From: Luteolibacter yonseiensis
GTDB taxonomy: Bacteria > Verrucomicrobiota > Verrucomicrobiia > Verrucomicrobiales > Akkermansiaceae
Direction: 5' to 3'
DNA: 64,000 nt
NCBI RefSeq assembly: GCF_016595465.1
Contig: NZ_JAENIK010000012.1
Coordinates: 62,001 to 126,000, forward strand
A model generated the notes under the pieces. It was not told the DNA's origin and ran no database searches. It saw nothing but the letters and a program-made list of their open reading frames with translations. This document shows, piece by piece, positions 17,305 to 25,921 of this stretch. Position 1 is the first letter of the stretch, and each line of letters starts with the position of its first letter. Position numbers and translations under genes: made by a program.

Positions 17305-18330
17305 TCAAAATCCGCAGCTTTCCAGAGCCTCGCGGATTTTTCCTGAGATATCGGCGTCGAGAAGAAGGGCCATTTTCAACTGAACCGGATGAAGCGCCCG
17401 AAGTTGTGGGATAAATTTTTTGGGATCCATTTCTTCGAAAAAAGCATCAGGATTGTCGGAATTGTCAGCCAATTTCTGGGTGGCGAGCAAGGGGTGGATC
17501 TTGTTTGCCGCATTAAGCCAGATGGGAATTCCGATTGATGAGTTGTTGATCGGGTTGGAAACATGGAACACGGGGCCCCCCGTTTTTTTTGCGAGCTGGT
17601 GTGGATCTGACAATTCAGGCTGGTCAAGGGTCACGTCGATCCTGTTGGGGTTGGATTGATCGGGGAATGCAATGTCATGCCCGTACTTCCATGTCAAACT
17701 CGCCTGTGGAGGTGTCAGTTTGCAAAATTTCCAAGGCAGCCATGACTGCAAAGCCTTGCTCCTGCCGAACTCGTGACCCATGGTCAGGTTTAAAAATTTC
17801 AGGTCGATGCCTTCAATAGTGATCGTGTGATCCGGAAGAGGTTGCTCTCCGGTTTCCTTACCGTTCTTGAGGTATTCCAGATGTGAACGATATGTCTCTC
17901 GGGCCAATTTTACCATCATGTCGGATGCCTCCTTCTTTTGCTCGCTGCTCAGATTCAGGCCCTGTGCCAAACATCTCAGGTACCAATGTCGTTGTGCCTT
18001 GTGATATGCCGCTGCTTCAGCCTCGGTCATTTCATCGCTGGTTTTTCCGCCCGCCAGTCCCGCATTCTCGAAATCCGTCAGCACCCAACGGATTTCCTGA
18101 ACCGTCATGCCCTTTTCACAGCGGGCGATGTAGTCGGCGACCGGGTCGATATCGGCGGTTGCCGGTCCGGCCCGGATGGCATGGCGGGTATTGGTCGGTG
18201 GCGGGAGGTTTTTGTGCTGTGAGGCTGCCTCACGCGCCACGACGACCTGCGCCTGCCAGAGAGCGATGCCCATGATGAGGCTGGCGAGCAGTATCCATGC
18301 GACGGTGATCTGGAGGTTCCTGGATGGCAT
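17305..18330 (-). CDS. hypothetical single-pass membrane protein
   Basis: Unrecognised protein of about 341 residues if started at the ATG 18330 (MPSRNLQITVAWILLASLIM), which places one transmembrane helix at about residues 7-27 and the rest outside the cytoplasm. The body is mixed: a helical part with EMTEAEAAAYHKAQRHWYLR, a segment EKGMTVQEIRWVLTDFENAG and a C-terminal DPKKFIPQLRALHPVQLKMA. Parts of the gene (for example 17401-17460) are clearly poorer in GC than neighbours, around 40 percent. It has no partner gene nearby. No function proposed. Confidence 0.65.
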   Translation of the reverse strand: MPSRNLQITVAWILLASLIMGIALWQAQVVVAREAASQHKNLPPPTNTRHAIRAGPATADIDPVADYIARCEKGMTVQEIRWVLTDFENAGLAGGKTSDEMTEAEAAAYHKAQRHWYLRCLAQGLNLSSEQKKEASDMMVKLARETYRSHLEYLKNGKETGEQPLPDHTITIEGIDLKFLNLTMGHEFGRSKALQSWLPWKFCKLTPPQASLTWKYGHDIAFPDQSNPNRIDVTLDQPELSDPHQLAKKTGGPVFHVSNPINNSSIGIPIWLNAANKIHPLLATQKLADNSDNPDAFFEEMDPKKFIPQLRALHPVQLKMALLLDADISGKIREALESCGF

Positions 18331-18400
18331 TCCGTAAGATGAGCTGAAGTTATCAGGGAAATCCGGGGTGGCGACGAGTAACCCGCGAAAAAGAAGATCG

Positions 18401-18540
18401 GACCACGGAATACCCGGCATACACCGAAAATGAGAAGGCGGGCGACCTGAAGATCAAGCGCTGGATGGGCGTCTTGCCTGCTTGGGCGGACTGGTTTTCA
18501 ACGCTCTTGGTTTCCGTGTGTTTCGTGTGTTCCGTGGTCT
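18401..18540. repeat. imperfect inverted repeat of CCACGGAA/ACACGAAA type
   Basis: The left arm at 18401-18429 (GACCACGGAATAC followed by a CATACACCGAAA segment) aligns with the reverse complement of 18511-18540 at about 23 of 29 positions, starting with an identical GACCACGGAA. The right arm has the period-like TTTCCGTGTGTTTCGTGTGT structure often seen between genes of Verrucomicrobia and Planctomycetes and commonly mistranslated as Thr-Glu-His-rich peptides. It fills the divergent spacer between the hypothetical gene and the UDP-glucose pyrophosphorylase gene and overlaps no plausible coding region. Confidence 0.7.
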
Positions 18541-18625
18541 CCATCCCGAATGAAGAATCACTGTTTTTCGACGTGACCGCAGGGCGCTGGCGCGGCATTT
18601 TCAGGGCGAACTTACTTTTTGAAAC

Positions 18626-20014
18626 ATGGGAAACTTCGACGCCTTCGAGATCAAGATGACCGCCGCCGGGATGGGAGACGCCGCCATCCGCGCCTTCCGC
18701 CGGAATTACGAAGCGCTCCTTCGCAATGAAACGGGCCTTATCCCCGAAGAAACGATTTCCCCGGCGCAGGGATTGCCCTCTTTCGAGGATATTTCCAATG
18801 CGGAAGCGGACGAATCCCTGCTTTCTCAAGCCGTCGTCATCAAGTTGAACGGCGGGCTTGGCACCGGGATGGGACTCCAAGGTCCGAAAAGCCTGCTCTC
18901 CGTGCGCGAAGGGGTGAACTTCCTCGATCTCATGGCGCGCCAGATCCTCGACCTCCGCAAGACCAGCGGCACGAACGTCCGCCTGCTGCTCATGAACAGC
19001 TTCAACACCAGCGAAGGCACGCTGGCGCACCTGACGCATTACCAGTCCCAAGGCCTTTCGGAAGCTTCGGAGGTGGAGCTGATGCAGAACCAGATCCCGA
19101 AAATCGACGCCGCGACGTTCGCTCCCGCCGAGTGGCCTGCGGATCCCGGCTTGGAGTGGTGTCCGCCGGGGCACGGCGACCTTTACCCGGCGCTGGTCGG
19201 CAGCGGCTGGCTGGACCGTCTTCTGGCGGAAGGAGTGAAATACGCCTTCGTCTCGAATTCCGACAACCTCGGAGCCATCCTCGATCCCGCCATTCTCACC
19301 TATTTCGCGAAATCCGGCTCGCCGTTCCTGATGGAAGTCACCCGCCGCACCGCCGCTGACCGCAAGGGCGGCCATCTGGCCGTGAGAAAGTCCGACGGGC
19401 GCCTGCTCCTGCGGGAGGTGGCCCAGTGTCCGGATGAGGACGTGGATGCGTTCCAGGACATCGAGCGTCACCAATATTTCAACACCAACAGCCTGTGGCT
19501 GCGACTGGACCTGCTCAAGGAGCAGCTTGCCGCGGATTCGGGCGTCCTGCCGCTGCCGATGATCCGGAACAATAAGACCGTGGATCCGCGCGACAAGAAA
19601 TCCACCCCGGTGGTCCAGTTGGAGGTCGCCATGGGAGCCGCCATCGAATGCTTCGAGGGTGCCGCCGCGCTGGACGTGCCGCGCAGCCGCTTCGCCCCGG
19701 TGAAAACGACTTCCGATCTGCTTGCCTTACGATCAGATGCTTACGAGGTATTGGAGGATGGCCAGGTAAGGCTTGCCGCTGAACGGGAAGGGGTTCCGCC
19801 CAACATCATCCTGTCGGATGACTACAAATTGGTGGATCAACTGGATCCGTTGGGGGTGCCGGGATTGATCGGCTGCCGTTCGTTGAAAATCACCGGCCCG
19901 GTTCATTTCGAGGAAGGTGTTGTCATCGAGGGAGATGTGGAGATTCATAACACAACACCCGAACGCCTGATCGTCAGATCCGGAACCTATAAGGATCAGA
20001 CGATCGGACTTTGA
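18626..20014 (+). CDS. UTP--glucose-1-phosphate uridylyltransferase, eukaryotic-type (UDPGP family)
   Basis: 462 residues of the UDPGP family, the type found in eukaryotes and some bacteria, not the GalU type. The nucleotide-binding loop is VVIKLNGGLGTGMGLQGPKS, followed by LLLMNSFNTSEGTLAHL, the WCPPGHGDLYPAL substrate motif, VSNSDNLGAILD and the C-terminal beta-helix (VVIEGDVEIHNTTPERLIV). It makes UDP-glucose, a precursor for exopolysaccharide and other glycans, from UTP and glucose-1-phosphate. It is followed by an HAD phosphatase of the beta-phosphoglucomutase type, which may act on related sugar phosphates. Confidence 0.93.
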   Translation: MGNFDAFEIKMTAAGMGDAAIRAFRRNYEALLRNETGLIPEETISPAQGLPSFEDISNAEADESLLSQAVVIKLNGGLGTGMGLQGPKSLLSVREGVNFLDLMARQILDLRKTSGTNVRLLLMNSFNTSEGTLAHLTHYQSQGLSEASEVELMQNQIPKIDAATFAPAEWPADPGLEWCPPGHGDLYPALVGSGWLDRLLAEGVKYAFVSNSDNLGAILDPAILTYFAKSGSPFLMEVTRRTAADRKGGHLAVRKSDGRLLLREVAQCPDEDVDAFQDIERHQYFNTNSLWLRLDLLKEQLAADSGVLPLPMIRNNKTVDPRDKKSTPVVQLEVAMGAAIECFEGAAALDVPRSRFAPVKTTSDLLALRSDAYEVLEDGQVRLAAEREGVPPNIILSDDYKLVDQLDPLGVPGLIGCRSLKITGPVHFEEGVVIEGDVEIHNTTPERLIVRSGTYKDQTIGL

Positions 20015-20155
20015 CGCCGATCTGTCCGGAGAGGTGGGTTAATTGCACGTTTTTGGCGTTTACGTTACCATTTCGGAACTGGTTTGGACATTTTGAAATT
20101 TTCTGAAGACACGCTCTTGCCAACTGGCGGATCGGTGCATAAGCCGTGCGGCGAA

Positions 20156-20767
20156 ATGGCAAGTATCGGTCCCTTCTCGTTCCCGTCCTCTGGTTATGAC
20201 GCTGTAATTTTCGATTGCGACGGCACGCTCGTCGACTCGATGCCCGCGCACTTCGAAGCATGGTGCGAGGCTCTCGCCCTCTACGGGGCGGGCGGCGTCT
20301 TCAAGGAAGACGTGTTTTTCGCCATGGGCGGCCGACCCACCTTGGATATCGTGGTCGAGCTGAATGACGAGTACAACCTGAAACTCGATCCCACCGCCGT
20401 GGCCATGGCCAAGCGGGAGGCTTTCCTAAAGCGCTTGAACACCGTCACCCTGATCGAGGAGGTCGCCGCGTTCGCCGAAAGCCTTCGTGGCAAGGTGCCG
20501 ATGGCCATCGCCACAGGCGGCTCGCGCATGGTCATCGAGAAGACCCTTCAGGTCGTCGGCATTTCAGACTGGTTCGAGGAAGTGGTGACGGCGGATGACG
20601 TGGCGGAGGGAAAGCCAGCTCCTGACATTTTCCTGAGAGCTGCCAAACTCATGGGCGTCGCGCCTACCAAGTGCCTTGCGGTGGAAGACGCGCCGGCCGG
20701 AATTCTCGCCGCCCAGCGTGCCGGAATGCAGGTCATCGGCGTCCCGTCGCCGCTGGTTTCCTGCTGA
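20156..20767 (+). CDS. HAD-superfamily hydrolase, beta-phosphoglucomutase-like
   Basis: I choose the ATG at 20156 (203 residues, MASIGPFSFPSSGYDAVIFD); the frame is open further up only from a TTG. The four HAD motifs are present: DCDGTLVDS (nucleophile and acid aspartates), ATGGS, the lysine in EGKPAPDIF and VEDAPAG. The cap region is the small helical one of the phosphoglycolate phosphatase/beta-phosphoglucomutase branch. It may dephosphorylate or isomerise a sugar phosphate. The neighbouring UDP-glucose pyrophosphorylase uses glucose-1-phosphate, but a functional link is only suggested by adjacency. Confidence 0.88.
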   Translation: MASIGPFSFPSSGYDAVIFDCDGTLVDSMPAHFEAWCEALALYGAGGVFKEDVFFAMGGRPTLDIVVELNDEYNLKLDPTAVAMAKREAFLKRLNTVTLIEEVAAFAESLRGKVPMAIATGGSRMVIEKTLQVVGISDWFEEVVTADDVAEGKPAPDIFLRAAKLMGVAPTKCLAVEDAPAGILAAQRAGMQVIGVPSPLVSC

Positions 20768-20768
20768 G

Positions 20769-20788
20769 ATTTTCCCCTTGGGGAAAAT
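20769..20788 (+). terminator. perfect hairpin after the HAD gene
   Basis: ATTTTCCCC (20769-20777) and GGGGAAAAT (20780-20788) form a perfect nine-pair stem just after the HAD stop. The U-rich descending arm is not followed by a T-tract, so termination is plausible but not proven. Confidence 0.5.
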
Positions 20789-20835
20789 GGTGATGGTCAT
20801 GTCCAACGGGCTGTGATTGGAAATCCATTGTGAAC

Positions 20836-21324
20836 ATGAATCATCCTCTGGTGAAACGGTTGAATGGCCACGCCCGGCTGGGGATGGCGGTCCTGTTCCT
20901 GCTTTCCTCGGTCGGCTGTTTTCACCGGAATGCGCAGACTGGGGACGAGAAGGCCATCAAGGCCCGTATCGCCGGCATGCGCAGTTTCTACGTCCGTACT
21001 CACCCGGATGATGACTACAACCTCGGAAGGGATGTCGTTTCCCAACTGCGGGAAATGGGCTATCAGGCGACTTCGGGGCCGGCGGTCTCGCCTCCGGACC
21101 CGGTGGACGGGGTCATCACTTATCTGGACCGCTGGGAGTGGGGTTTCACGATCCGCATGCTGCGCCTGGATATGAAACTGCGTGAACCCGAGACCGATGT
21201 CGTCTTGGAAGATGCCAATTCCTCGAGTCTGCCATACATGCACCGGTCACAACAAGAGATCGTCCGGGAAGCCCTCGACAATCTCCTAAAGGGTGGAAAG
21301 TCAGGAAAGATCCGTCGGCGCTAA
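20836..21324 (+). CDS. small lipoprotein, unknown
   Basis: About 162 residues from the ATG at 20836 (a GTG two codons earlier is an alternative). The signal peptide ends in a lipobox VLFLLSSVGCF with the cysteine near residue 29. The mature part has a compact alpha/beta pattern: MRSFYVRTHPDDDYNLGRDV, then DPVDGVITYLDRWEWGFTIR and a final helix SQQEIVREALDNLL, reminiscent of small periplasmic lipoproteins that bind outer-membrane complexes, but I do not recognise a family. The stop overlaps the convergent bioF stop by four bases. Confidence 0.75.
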   Translation: MNHPLVKRLNGHARLGMAVLFLLSSVGCFHRNAQTGDEKAIKARIAGMRSFYVRTHPDDDYNLGRDVVSQLREMGYQATSGPAVSPPDPVDGVITYLDRWEWGFTIRMLRLDMKLREPETDVVLEDANSSSLPYMHRSQQEIVREALDNLLKGGKSGKIRRR

Positions 21325-22454
21325 CGGATTCCGGCCAGACCTGCCGCCAGCGCATCGATGGTTTCCGGAGCATGTGCCGCGGAGAGGCTGATCCGCAGTC
21401 TTGCCGTACCCCGGGGGACCGTTGGATAACGGATGGCCGGGACGAGGAAACCGGCGCCTTCGAGAGCGGCGGCGGCGGCGAGAACCGCCTCGTTCGTTCC
21501 CAGGATCTTCGGGACGATGGGCGTGTTGCCTTGCGAAAGCCGGGAAATATTGGCTCGCAGCTTCGCGCGCAGGGATTTCCCTTCGTCCGAAACGATCAAC
21601 TCGAGCGAGCGGATGGCCGCGTGCGCCAGCGCCGGAGGGGGAGCGGTGGTGTAGACAAAGGAACGGGCGCGGTTGGCGAGCAGATCAATCCAGGCGCGGG
21701 AGGCGGCGAGGTAACCACCGGACAAGCCGGCGGCCTTGCTCAAGGTTCCCATCTGGAATGCGATGCGGTGTTGGAGATTTTCCTGTTCGGCGAGACCCAT
21801 GCCGTTTTCGCCCAGCACTCCGAAGGCATGGGCTTCATCAAGCAGAAGGAGCGCTCCATGGCTTTCGGTCAGCTCGACGATCTCGCGCAGCGGGCAGACA
21901 TCGCCATCCATGCTGAATACCGACTCCGTGACGACGAGGACCCTGGCGGAGGCGGATTTTTCCCTACAGGACGCCAACAGGCGTTCGAGTTTCGCCAGAT
22001 CGTTGTGGGGGAAGATCCGCAGAGTCGCGCCTGAGAGCCGTGCGCCATCCACGAGGCAGGCGTGGGACAGCTTGTCGAGGATGACGAAGTCGTTTTTCCC
22101 AACGATGGCCGGAATGGCTCCCAGGGCTGTGGCAAAGCCAGAACTGAAGGTGAGCGCCGCTTCGGCTTGTTTGGCCCGGGCAATGGCATTTTCCAACAGG
22201 CGGTGAGGGGGCAGGGTGCCGCAGACGAGCCGGGAGGCGGCGGCACCCGCGCCGTAGCGTTCCACTCCTTCGATCAGGGCTGCCTCGATCTCAGGATGGC
22301 GGGCGAGTCCGAGGTAGTCGTTTGACGCGAAGTTCCAGAGAGTCCTGCCTTCCCGCGTGATCCGTGTCCCGGTCGGGGAATCCAGCGGGCGTTGTCCGCG
22401 CAACAATCCCTCGGCCGCGAGCTGGCGGAGGGTTTCTTCAGGATTGGCGGCCAT
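21321..22454 (-). CDS. bioF: 8-amino-7-oxononanoate synthase
   Basis: The ATG at 22454 gives 377 residues, normal for BioF. Typical signatures: LWNFASNDYLGLARHPEIEA, GAGAAASRLVCGTLPPHRLL, ALTFSSGFATALGAIPAIV, LLLLDEAHAFGVLGENGMGL and the PLP-lysine motif MGTLSKAAGLSGGYLA. It condenses pimeloyl-ACP or pimeloyl-CoA with alanine in biotin synthesis. Related alpha-oxoamine synthases (KBL, serine palmitoyltransferase) share the fold, but motif spacing fits BioF best. No other biotin gene is in the window. It lies downstream of the carboxypeptidase gene in the same direction (96-base gap). Confidence 0.88.
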   Translation of the reverse strand: MAANPEETLRQLAAEGLLRGQRPLDSPTGTRITREGRTLWNFASNDYLGLARHPEIEAALIEGVERYGAGAAASRLVCGTLPPHRLLENAIARAKQAEAALTFSSGFATALGAIPAIVGKNDFVILDKLSHACLVDGARLSGATLRIFPHNDLAKLERLLASCREKSASARVLVVTESVFSMDGDVCPLREIVELTESHGALLLLDEAHAFGVLGENGMGLAEQENLQHRIAFQMGTLSKAAGLSGGYLAASRAWIDLLANRARSFVYTTAPPPALAHAAIRSLELIVSDEGKSLRAKLRANISRLSQGNTPIVPKILGTNEAVLAAAAALEGAGFLVPAIRYPTVPRGTARLRISLSAAHAPETIDALAAGLAGIR

Positions 22455-22550
22455 GTGGCGGCGATTGGTTGAGCCAGAGAGGAGGACGACGGAAGTGGAA
22501 GCTCCGGCCGCTTTGCCTCCGCACCCGAGGGTGGCCGGCACCATTGGAGG

Positions 22551-23462
22551 TCAGCTGCCGGACGCCGGGCGTTCGAGCGCCCAGGCGAGAAGTTTGCTCG
22601 AATCTTTCCAGATGTTCGGAGTGTTGGATTTCAGAACGACCGTGATCACCGACCGGCCGTTGAGAGAGCCGCTTGCAACCAAACAGCGGCCTGCCGCATT
22701 GGTAGTACCGGTTTTGAGGCCATCACAATACGGAACGGTCTTGAGAAGCTTGTTGGTGTTTTCCAGTTCGCGGGTGCGCCCGTCATTGAAACGGAAGGTC
22801 ATCGACTTGGTGGCGGTGAAGGAGCGGATGAGCGGGCTGCGGTAGGCGGCGCGCGCGGCGATGGCCATGTCGCGGGCCGTGGAGTATTGGCCGGCTTGCG
22901 GAAGCCCGTTCGGGTTGATGAAGTGGGAGTTCCGCATGCCGAGCGAGGCGGCTTTCTGGTTCATCAGGTCGGAAAACCCCTCCTGGCTGCCGCCGACATC
23001 ACGGGCGAGCGAGCGTGCGACATCGTTGGCGCTCTTCACCATGAGGGCCTTGGTCAGTTCGCGGCGGGTGTAGACGTCGCCCGATTTGAGATTCAGTTTG
23101 GTGGGTTCGCAAGCGGTGTCGGAGGGCTGGATGGTGACGGGCTTGTCGATGTCTCCGGCATCCAGCACGCAGAGGGCGGTGATGATCTTCTGGGTGCTTG
23201 CGACGGCACGCGGGGAATCGGCGTTCTTCGCGTAGAGCACGCGACCGCTGGCGACGTCGATGACGATGGCGCTCTCCGCGGCGATGGGCGGAGGCGGGGT
23301 TTGCGGGATGGCGGCGACGTGGACGGGCGCGCCTGGCTTTTGTTCCGATGGGAGATTCTGGCCGGCGCGGGAGATGGGAGGTGGAGGATTTCCACCGCAG
23401 GAAGAGATCAACGCCGCAGTGAATGCGAGGGCGGCGAGATGGACACAGGACAGGCGTGACAT
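22551..23462 (-). CDS. D-alanyl-D-alanine carboxypeptidase (PBP5/6-like) lipoprotein
   Basis: 303 residues. A lipoprotein signal (ALISSCGG, Cys22) and a proline-rich linker precede the serine peptidase S11 domain. Catalytic motifs are in order: Ser89-x-x-Lys92 (ASTQKI), SAN in VKSANDVARSL and KTG in CDGLKTGTTNAAGRCL. The C-terminal PBP5-type domain and membrane amphipathic helix are absent; the lipid anchor would replace it. It trims the terminal D-alanine of peptidoglycan stem peptides in the periplasm. Downstream genes on the same strand are bioF; upstream are two more lipoprotein-type genes. Confidence 0.93.
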   Translation of the reverse strand: MSRLSCVHLAALAFTAALISSCGGNPPPPISRAGQNLPSEQKPGAPVHVAAIPQTPPPPIAAESAIVIDVASGRVLYAKNADSPRAVASTQKIITALCVLDAGDIDKPVTIQPSDTACEPTKLNLKSGDVYTRRELTKALMVKSANDVARSLARDVGGSQEGFSDLMNQKAASLGMRNSHFINPNGLPQAGQYSTARDMAIAARAAYRSPLIRSFTATKSMTFRFNDGRTRELENTNKLLKTVPYCDGLKTGTTNAAGRCLVASGSLNGRSVITVVLKSNTPNIWKDSSKLLAWALERPASGS

Positions 23463-23521
23463 GCGGGGATCATTCTCAGGAAGCCGGGATCTTCAAGCCG
23501 GGAATACGGGAATCTCCCGCG

Positions 23522-23893
23522 TCATTCGTCCTTGGGAGGCAGTAAAATCTCCACCTGATCGTCTCCGGGCGCGGGCTCGGGAAGCTGGGGCTCCACGAAA
23601 TCCACGGGGCCGTCGAAGAGCCAGAAGCTGTTCTTTTTGGTGTTTTGGAAAGCGATCGCACGGTCGTGTCCCGTAGGCAGTTTCTCGAGATCCTGTTCAC
23701 GGACTTCCACGACCTTGATGCCCGCCGGGCGGATTTTGTCCGAAAGGGAGGCAATTCCGGTGGTGGTCGCCGTGGTGGTTTTTTTCACCAAGGCTACGGA
23801 ACCTTCACCAACTTTATTGATCGCCCCACACGAGACGAACCCGAGTGTGACGACAAGCGTGGACACGATGGCGGGGAGCGACATGGGTTTCAT
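23522..23893 (-). CDS. small lipoprotein, unknown
   Basis: A 123-residue product with a lipobox (LVVTLGFVSCGA, Cys22) and a threonine-rich linker KKTTTATTTGIASL. The mature part contains VVEVREQDLEKLPTGHDRAI and ends acidic, EILLPPKDE. No family is recognised. It lies 59 bases upstream of the carboxypeptidase gene and 69 bases downstream of the NAGPA-type gene, all transcribed leftward, so the three cell-envelope proteins could share a transcript. Confidence 0.7.
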   Translation of the reverse strand: MKPMSLPAIVSTLVVTLGFVSCGAINKVGEGSVALVKKTTTATTTGIASLSDKIRPAGIKVVEVREQDLEKLPTGHDRAIAFQNTKKNSFWLFDGPVDFVEPQLPEPAPGDDQVEILLPPKDE

Positions 23894-23962
23894 ACAAGTG
23901 TGACGGCATGGAATTTATCACCAATAATGATGCTGTCCAATTCTGGTTTCGTGACGGAACCG

Positions 23963-24829
23963 TCAGCGCGGCACCAGCACGAGAAAATTCCTGACCGGGC
24001 GGTTCCATGGCGAGCGGCGGAGAAGGGGGCCGCCGGAGACGGATTCGGAAATCCACAAGTCCGAAGACCTGCCGCCGTCGAGATTCAGCGCGGAGCGGAT
24101 GGGCCATCCCGCGGGGGAGCCGCCGGCGAGGGCGCTGCCTAGCTGCGCGAGGGTGCAGGTGGAGCCACGGCCGATCCACCAACCGGTTCCGCCATCCCAG
24201 AGGATGAGCATCCGGACGCTTGGCTTCGTGGCTTCCAGTCCGCTGACCGGGCGGTGGTTTTCGATGAGAAGCGGTCCGGCTTGGAGGAGCCCGCTCATGG
24301 CGGCGGCACCCGGGCGTCCGAGCGTCTCCCGCCGGGTGATGGCATTGCCGCCACCTGGTGCTTCATACCACACCCCGCTGCCGAGCGACGAGGTGTTCCA
24401 GCTTCCTGATATTTTCCCATCCGATACGACGAGACCGAGAGGCGCACCCTCGGGGGTGAAGAATCCGGCGTTCACCGCGGCGATTCCTCCGTTGGCTTTC
24501 GCGGCCGAGGAAGAATCCGCGAACCGGGAGGTTGGTCCTCCGGGCTGGTCCACCACGCGGAGGCGGTGGCTGCGGGAGTCGAATGACACTCCCTCAAAGG
24601 TAATGCCGGAGATTTCGCGTATGGTGACCCGTGGTGGCGTGACGGGTGAGGCAGGACGTGGGGGCGGCAAAACCGACGGGGGTGGGAGAGAGGCTGCCGC
24701 TACCTGAGGTTTTGCAACCGCAGCTCCCGGTGCGGAAGGTTTCACGGCGGGAGGCTTCGCTGGGAAACAGGCGGTGAGGGAGAGGAAAGCCGCCGGCCAG
24801 ATGAAAAATCGCATGAGGATGAATCGCAT
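23963..24829 (-). CDS. phosphodiester glycosidase family (NAGPA/DUF2233) lipoprotein
   Basis: From the ATG at 24829 the protein has 288 residues, a lipobox (LSLTACF) and a long Pro/Ala linker (about 25-65). The domain shows family hallmarks: KANGGIAAVNAGFFTPEGAP, LGLVVSDGKISGSWNTSSLG and the closing ALNLDGGRSSDLWIS. These proteins resemble the human uncovering enzyme that cleaves GlcNAc-1-phosphate diesters; bacterial members act on cell-wall or phage glycans, but most are uncharacterised. A second ATG five codons later is equally possible. It lies upstream of two more lipoprotein genes. Confidence 0.85.
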   Translation of the reverse strand: MRFILMRFFIWPAAFLSLTACFPAKPPAVKPSAPGAAVAKPQVAAASLPPPSVLPPPRPASPVTPPRVTIREISGITFEGVSFDSRSHRLRVVDQPGGPTSRFADSSSAAKANGGIAAVNAGFFTPEGAPLGLVVSDGKISGSWNTSSLGSGVWYEAPGGGNAITRRETLGRPGAAAMSGLLQAGPLLIENHRPVSGLEATKPSVRMLILWDGGTGWWIGRGSTCTLAQLGSALAGGSPAGWPIRSALNLDGGRSSDLWISESVSGGPLLRRSPWNRPVRNFLVLVPR

Positions 24830-24943
24830 GCGGGGTGGGGGATTGCAAGCATGCCTGGAATGGATGGCACCCGCAAGCGCACGAAAAAACAAAGTCGGCA
24901 AGATGTGCCCGTTGGCATCAACCGGGCGATCTCCGCTTGAAAC

Positions 24944-25864
24944 TTATGCCGGTCGCGCGCCGATGCCGAGCAGTGTCTGGAATTTCGGCGCGGCGGTCTC
25001 CCGGTCCGCAACGATGGTTTCGATGCTGGTGAAGCCGGACTTTTCCAGCATGGCGGCCAGCTCGCTTTCGGCAAATCCCAGCCACCGGTCGGCGTAGAGT
25101 TCGCGGGCTTCTTCGAACTGGTGTTGGAGGAGATCCAGCACGATGATGCGTCCACCGGGTTTCAGGATGCGGAATGCCGCGTCCAGCGCACGTTCCGGAT
25201 GCTCCGCGTGGTGAAGTGCCTGGCTGAGGATCGCAAGATCGAGGCTGTTGTCTTCGATCGGCGGCTCCTCGATGTCGCCGATGCGGTATTCCAGATTCGT
25301 GAGACCGTTCCGGATGGCGAGGTCTTGTCCGAATTCCACCATCTTTGGCGAGAGATCCACCGCGATGACCTTCTCCGCACGTTGCGCGAGGAGCTGGGCG
25401 AGCGTTCCCTCACCCGCGCCGAGATCGGCGACGACCCGGTAGTTCAGCACCTTGATGAGAGCCTCGGCGAGAGCTTTCCAGGAGCGGCCGGGGACATAGT
25501 CCTTGCCGAACCGACCCGCCAGTTCGTCGAAATAGGCGCGCGAGGTGTCCCTGCGTTTCCTGAGAAGATGGCGAAGCGCGGCTTCGTCGGCAGCCACTTC
25601 CGGAACCTCCGCGGCGGCAAGGCGGGCCACATCCATGAGGTCCGGATCGGCGGTGCAGGTGTAAATGTTGTTTTTGCCACTGCGTTCGTCGCTCACGAGA
25701 CCCTCCAGCTTCAACTGGGATAGTTGGGTGGAGATGCGGCTCTGACCCATGCCCAGGACCTCTTGAAGTTCAGCGACTGATAGCGATTCGTTTTCCACCA
25801 GCTTCAGGATCCGCAGGCGGGTGGGATCGGACAGCAGCTTCAAGGATTTGAGCATTGACGGCAT
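24944..25864 (-). CDS. ArsR-type HTH fused to SAM-dependent methyltransferase domain (SahR-like regulator)
   Basis: 306 residues (the ATG at 25855 is an alternative start). Residues 4-70 form an ArsR winged helix (LKLLSDPTRLRILKLVENES, then GQSRISTQLSQLKLEGLVSD). Residues about 140-250 are a class I methyltransferase fold: VVADLGAGEGTLAQLL, VIAVDLSPKMVEF, LDLAILSQALHHAEHPERAL and ILKPGGRIIVLDLLQHQ. This architecture is that of SahR, which controls methionine-cycle genes in Proteobacteria with S-adenosylhomocysteine as effector. Here it is divergent from metK-ahcY, the two genes that make SAM and remove SAH. I infer that it senses SAM or SAH and binds the 57-base spacer. Confidence 0.85.
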   Translation of the reverse strand: MPSMLKSLKLLSDPTRLRILKLVENESLSVAELQEVLGMGQSRISTQLSQLKLEGLVSDERSGKNNIYTCTADPDLMDVARLAAAEVPEVAADEAALRHLLRKRRDTSRAYFDELAGRFGKDYVPGRSWKALAEALIKVLNYRVVADLGAGEGTLAQLLAQRAEKVIAVDLSPKMVEFGQDLAIRNGLTNLEYRIGDIEEPPIEDNSLDLAILSQALHHAEHPERALDAAFRILKPGGRIIVLDLLQHQFEEARELYADRWLGFAESELAAMLEKSGFTSIETIVADRETAAPKFQTLLGIGARPA

Positions 25865-25876
25865 GGCGGGGCGATT

Positions 25877-25904
25877 GTATCAACGCATCACGATTTGACG
25901 ATAC
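25877..25904. promoter_or_regulatory. candidate operator between the SahR-like gene and metK
   Basis: The 57-base divergent spacer contains GTATC (25877-25881) mirrored by GATAC (25900-25904), with an inner ATC-AC-GAT (25887-25894) near the centre. Both dyads would fit a dimeric ArsR-type repressor covering both promoters. Too short to house a known SAM or SAH riboswitch. Confidence 0.45.
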
Positions 25905-25921
25905 GAAAAAATTAAAAGCAC

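Noticed and set aside
18353-19474. Minus-strand open frame whose product contains TTEHTKHTE-like text
   Set aside because: Product of the intergenic repeat joined to the antisense of the UDP-glucose pyrophosphorylase gene.
25865-25921. SAM or SAH riboswitch upstream of metK
   Set aside because: The 57-base spacer is too short and lacks the conserved cores; a protein regulator is encoded instead.
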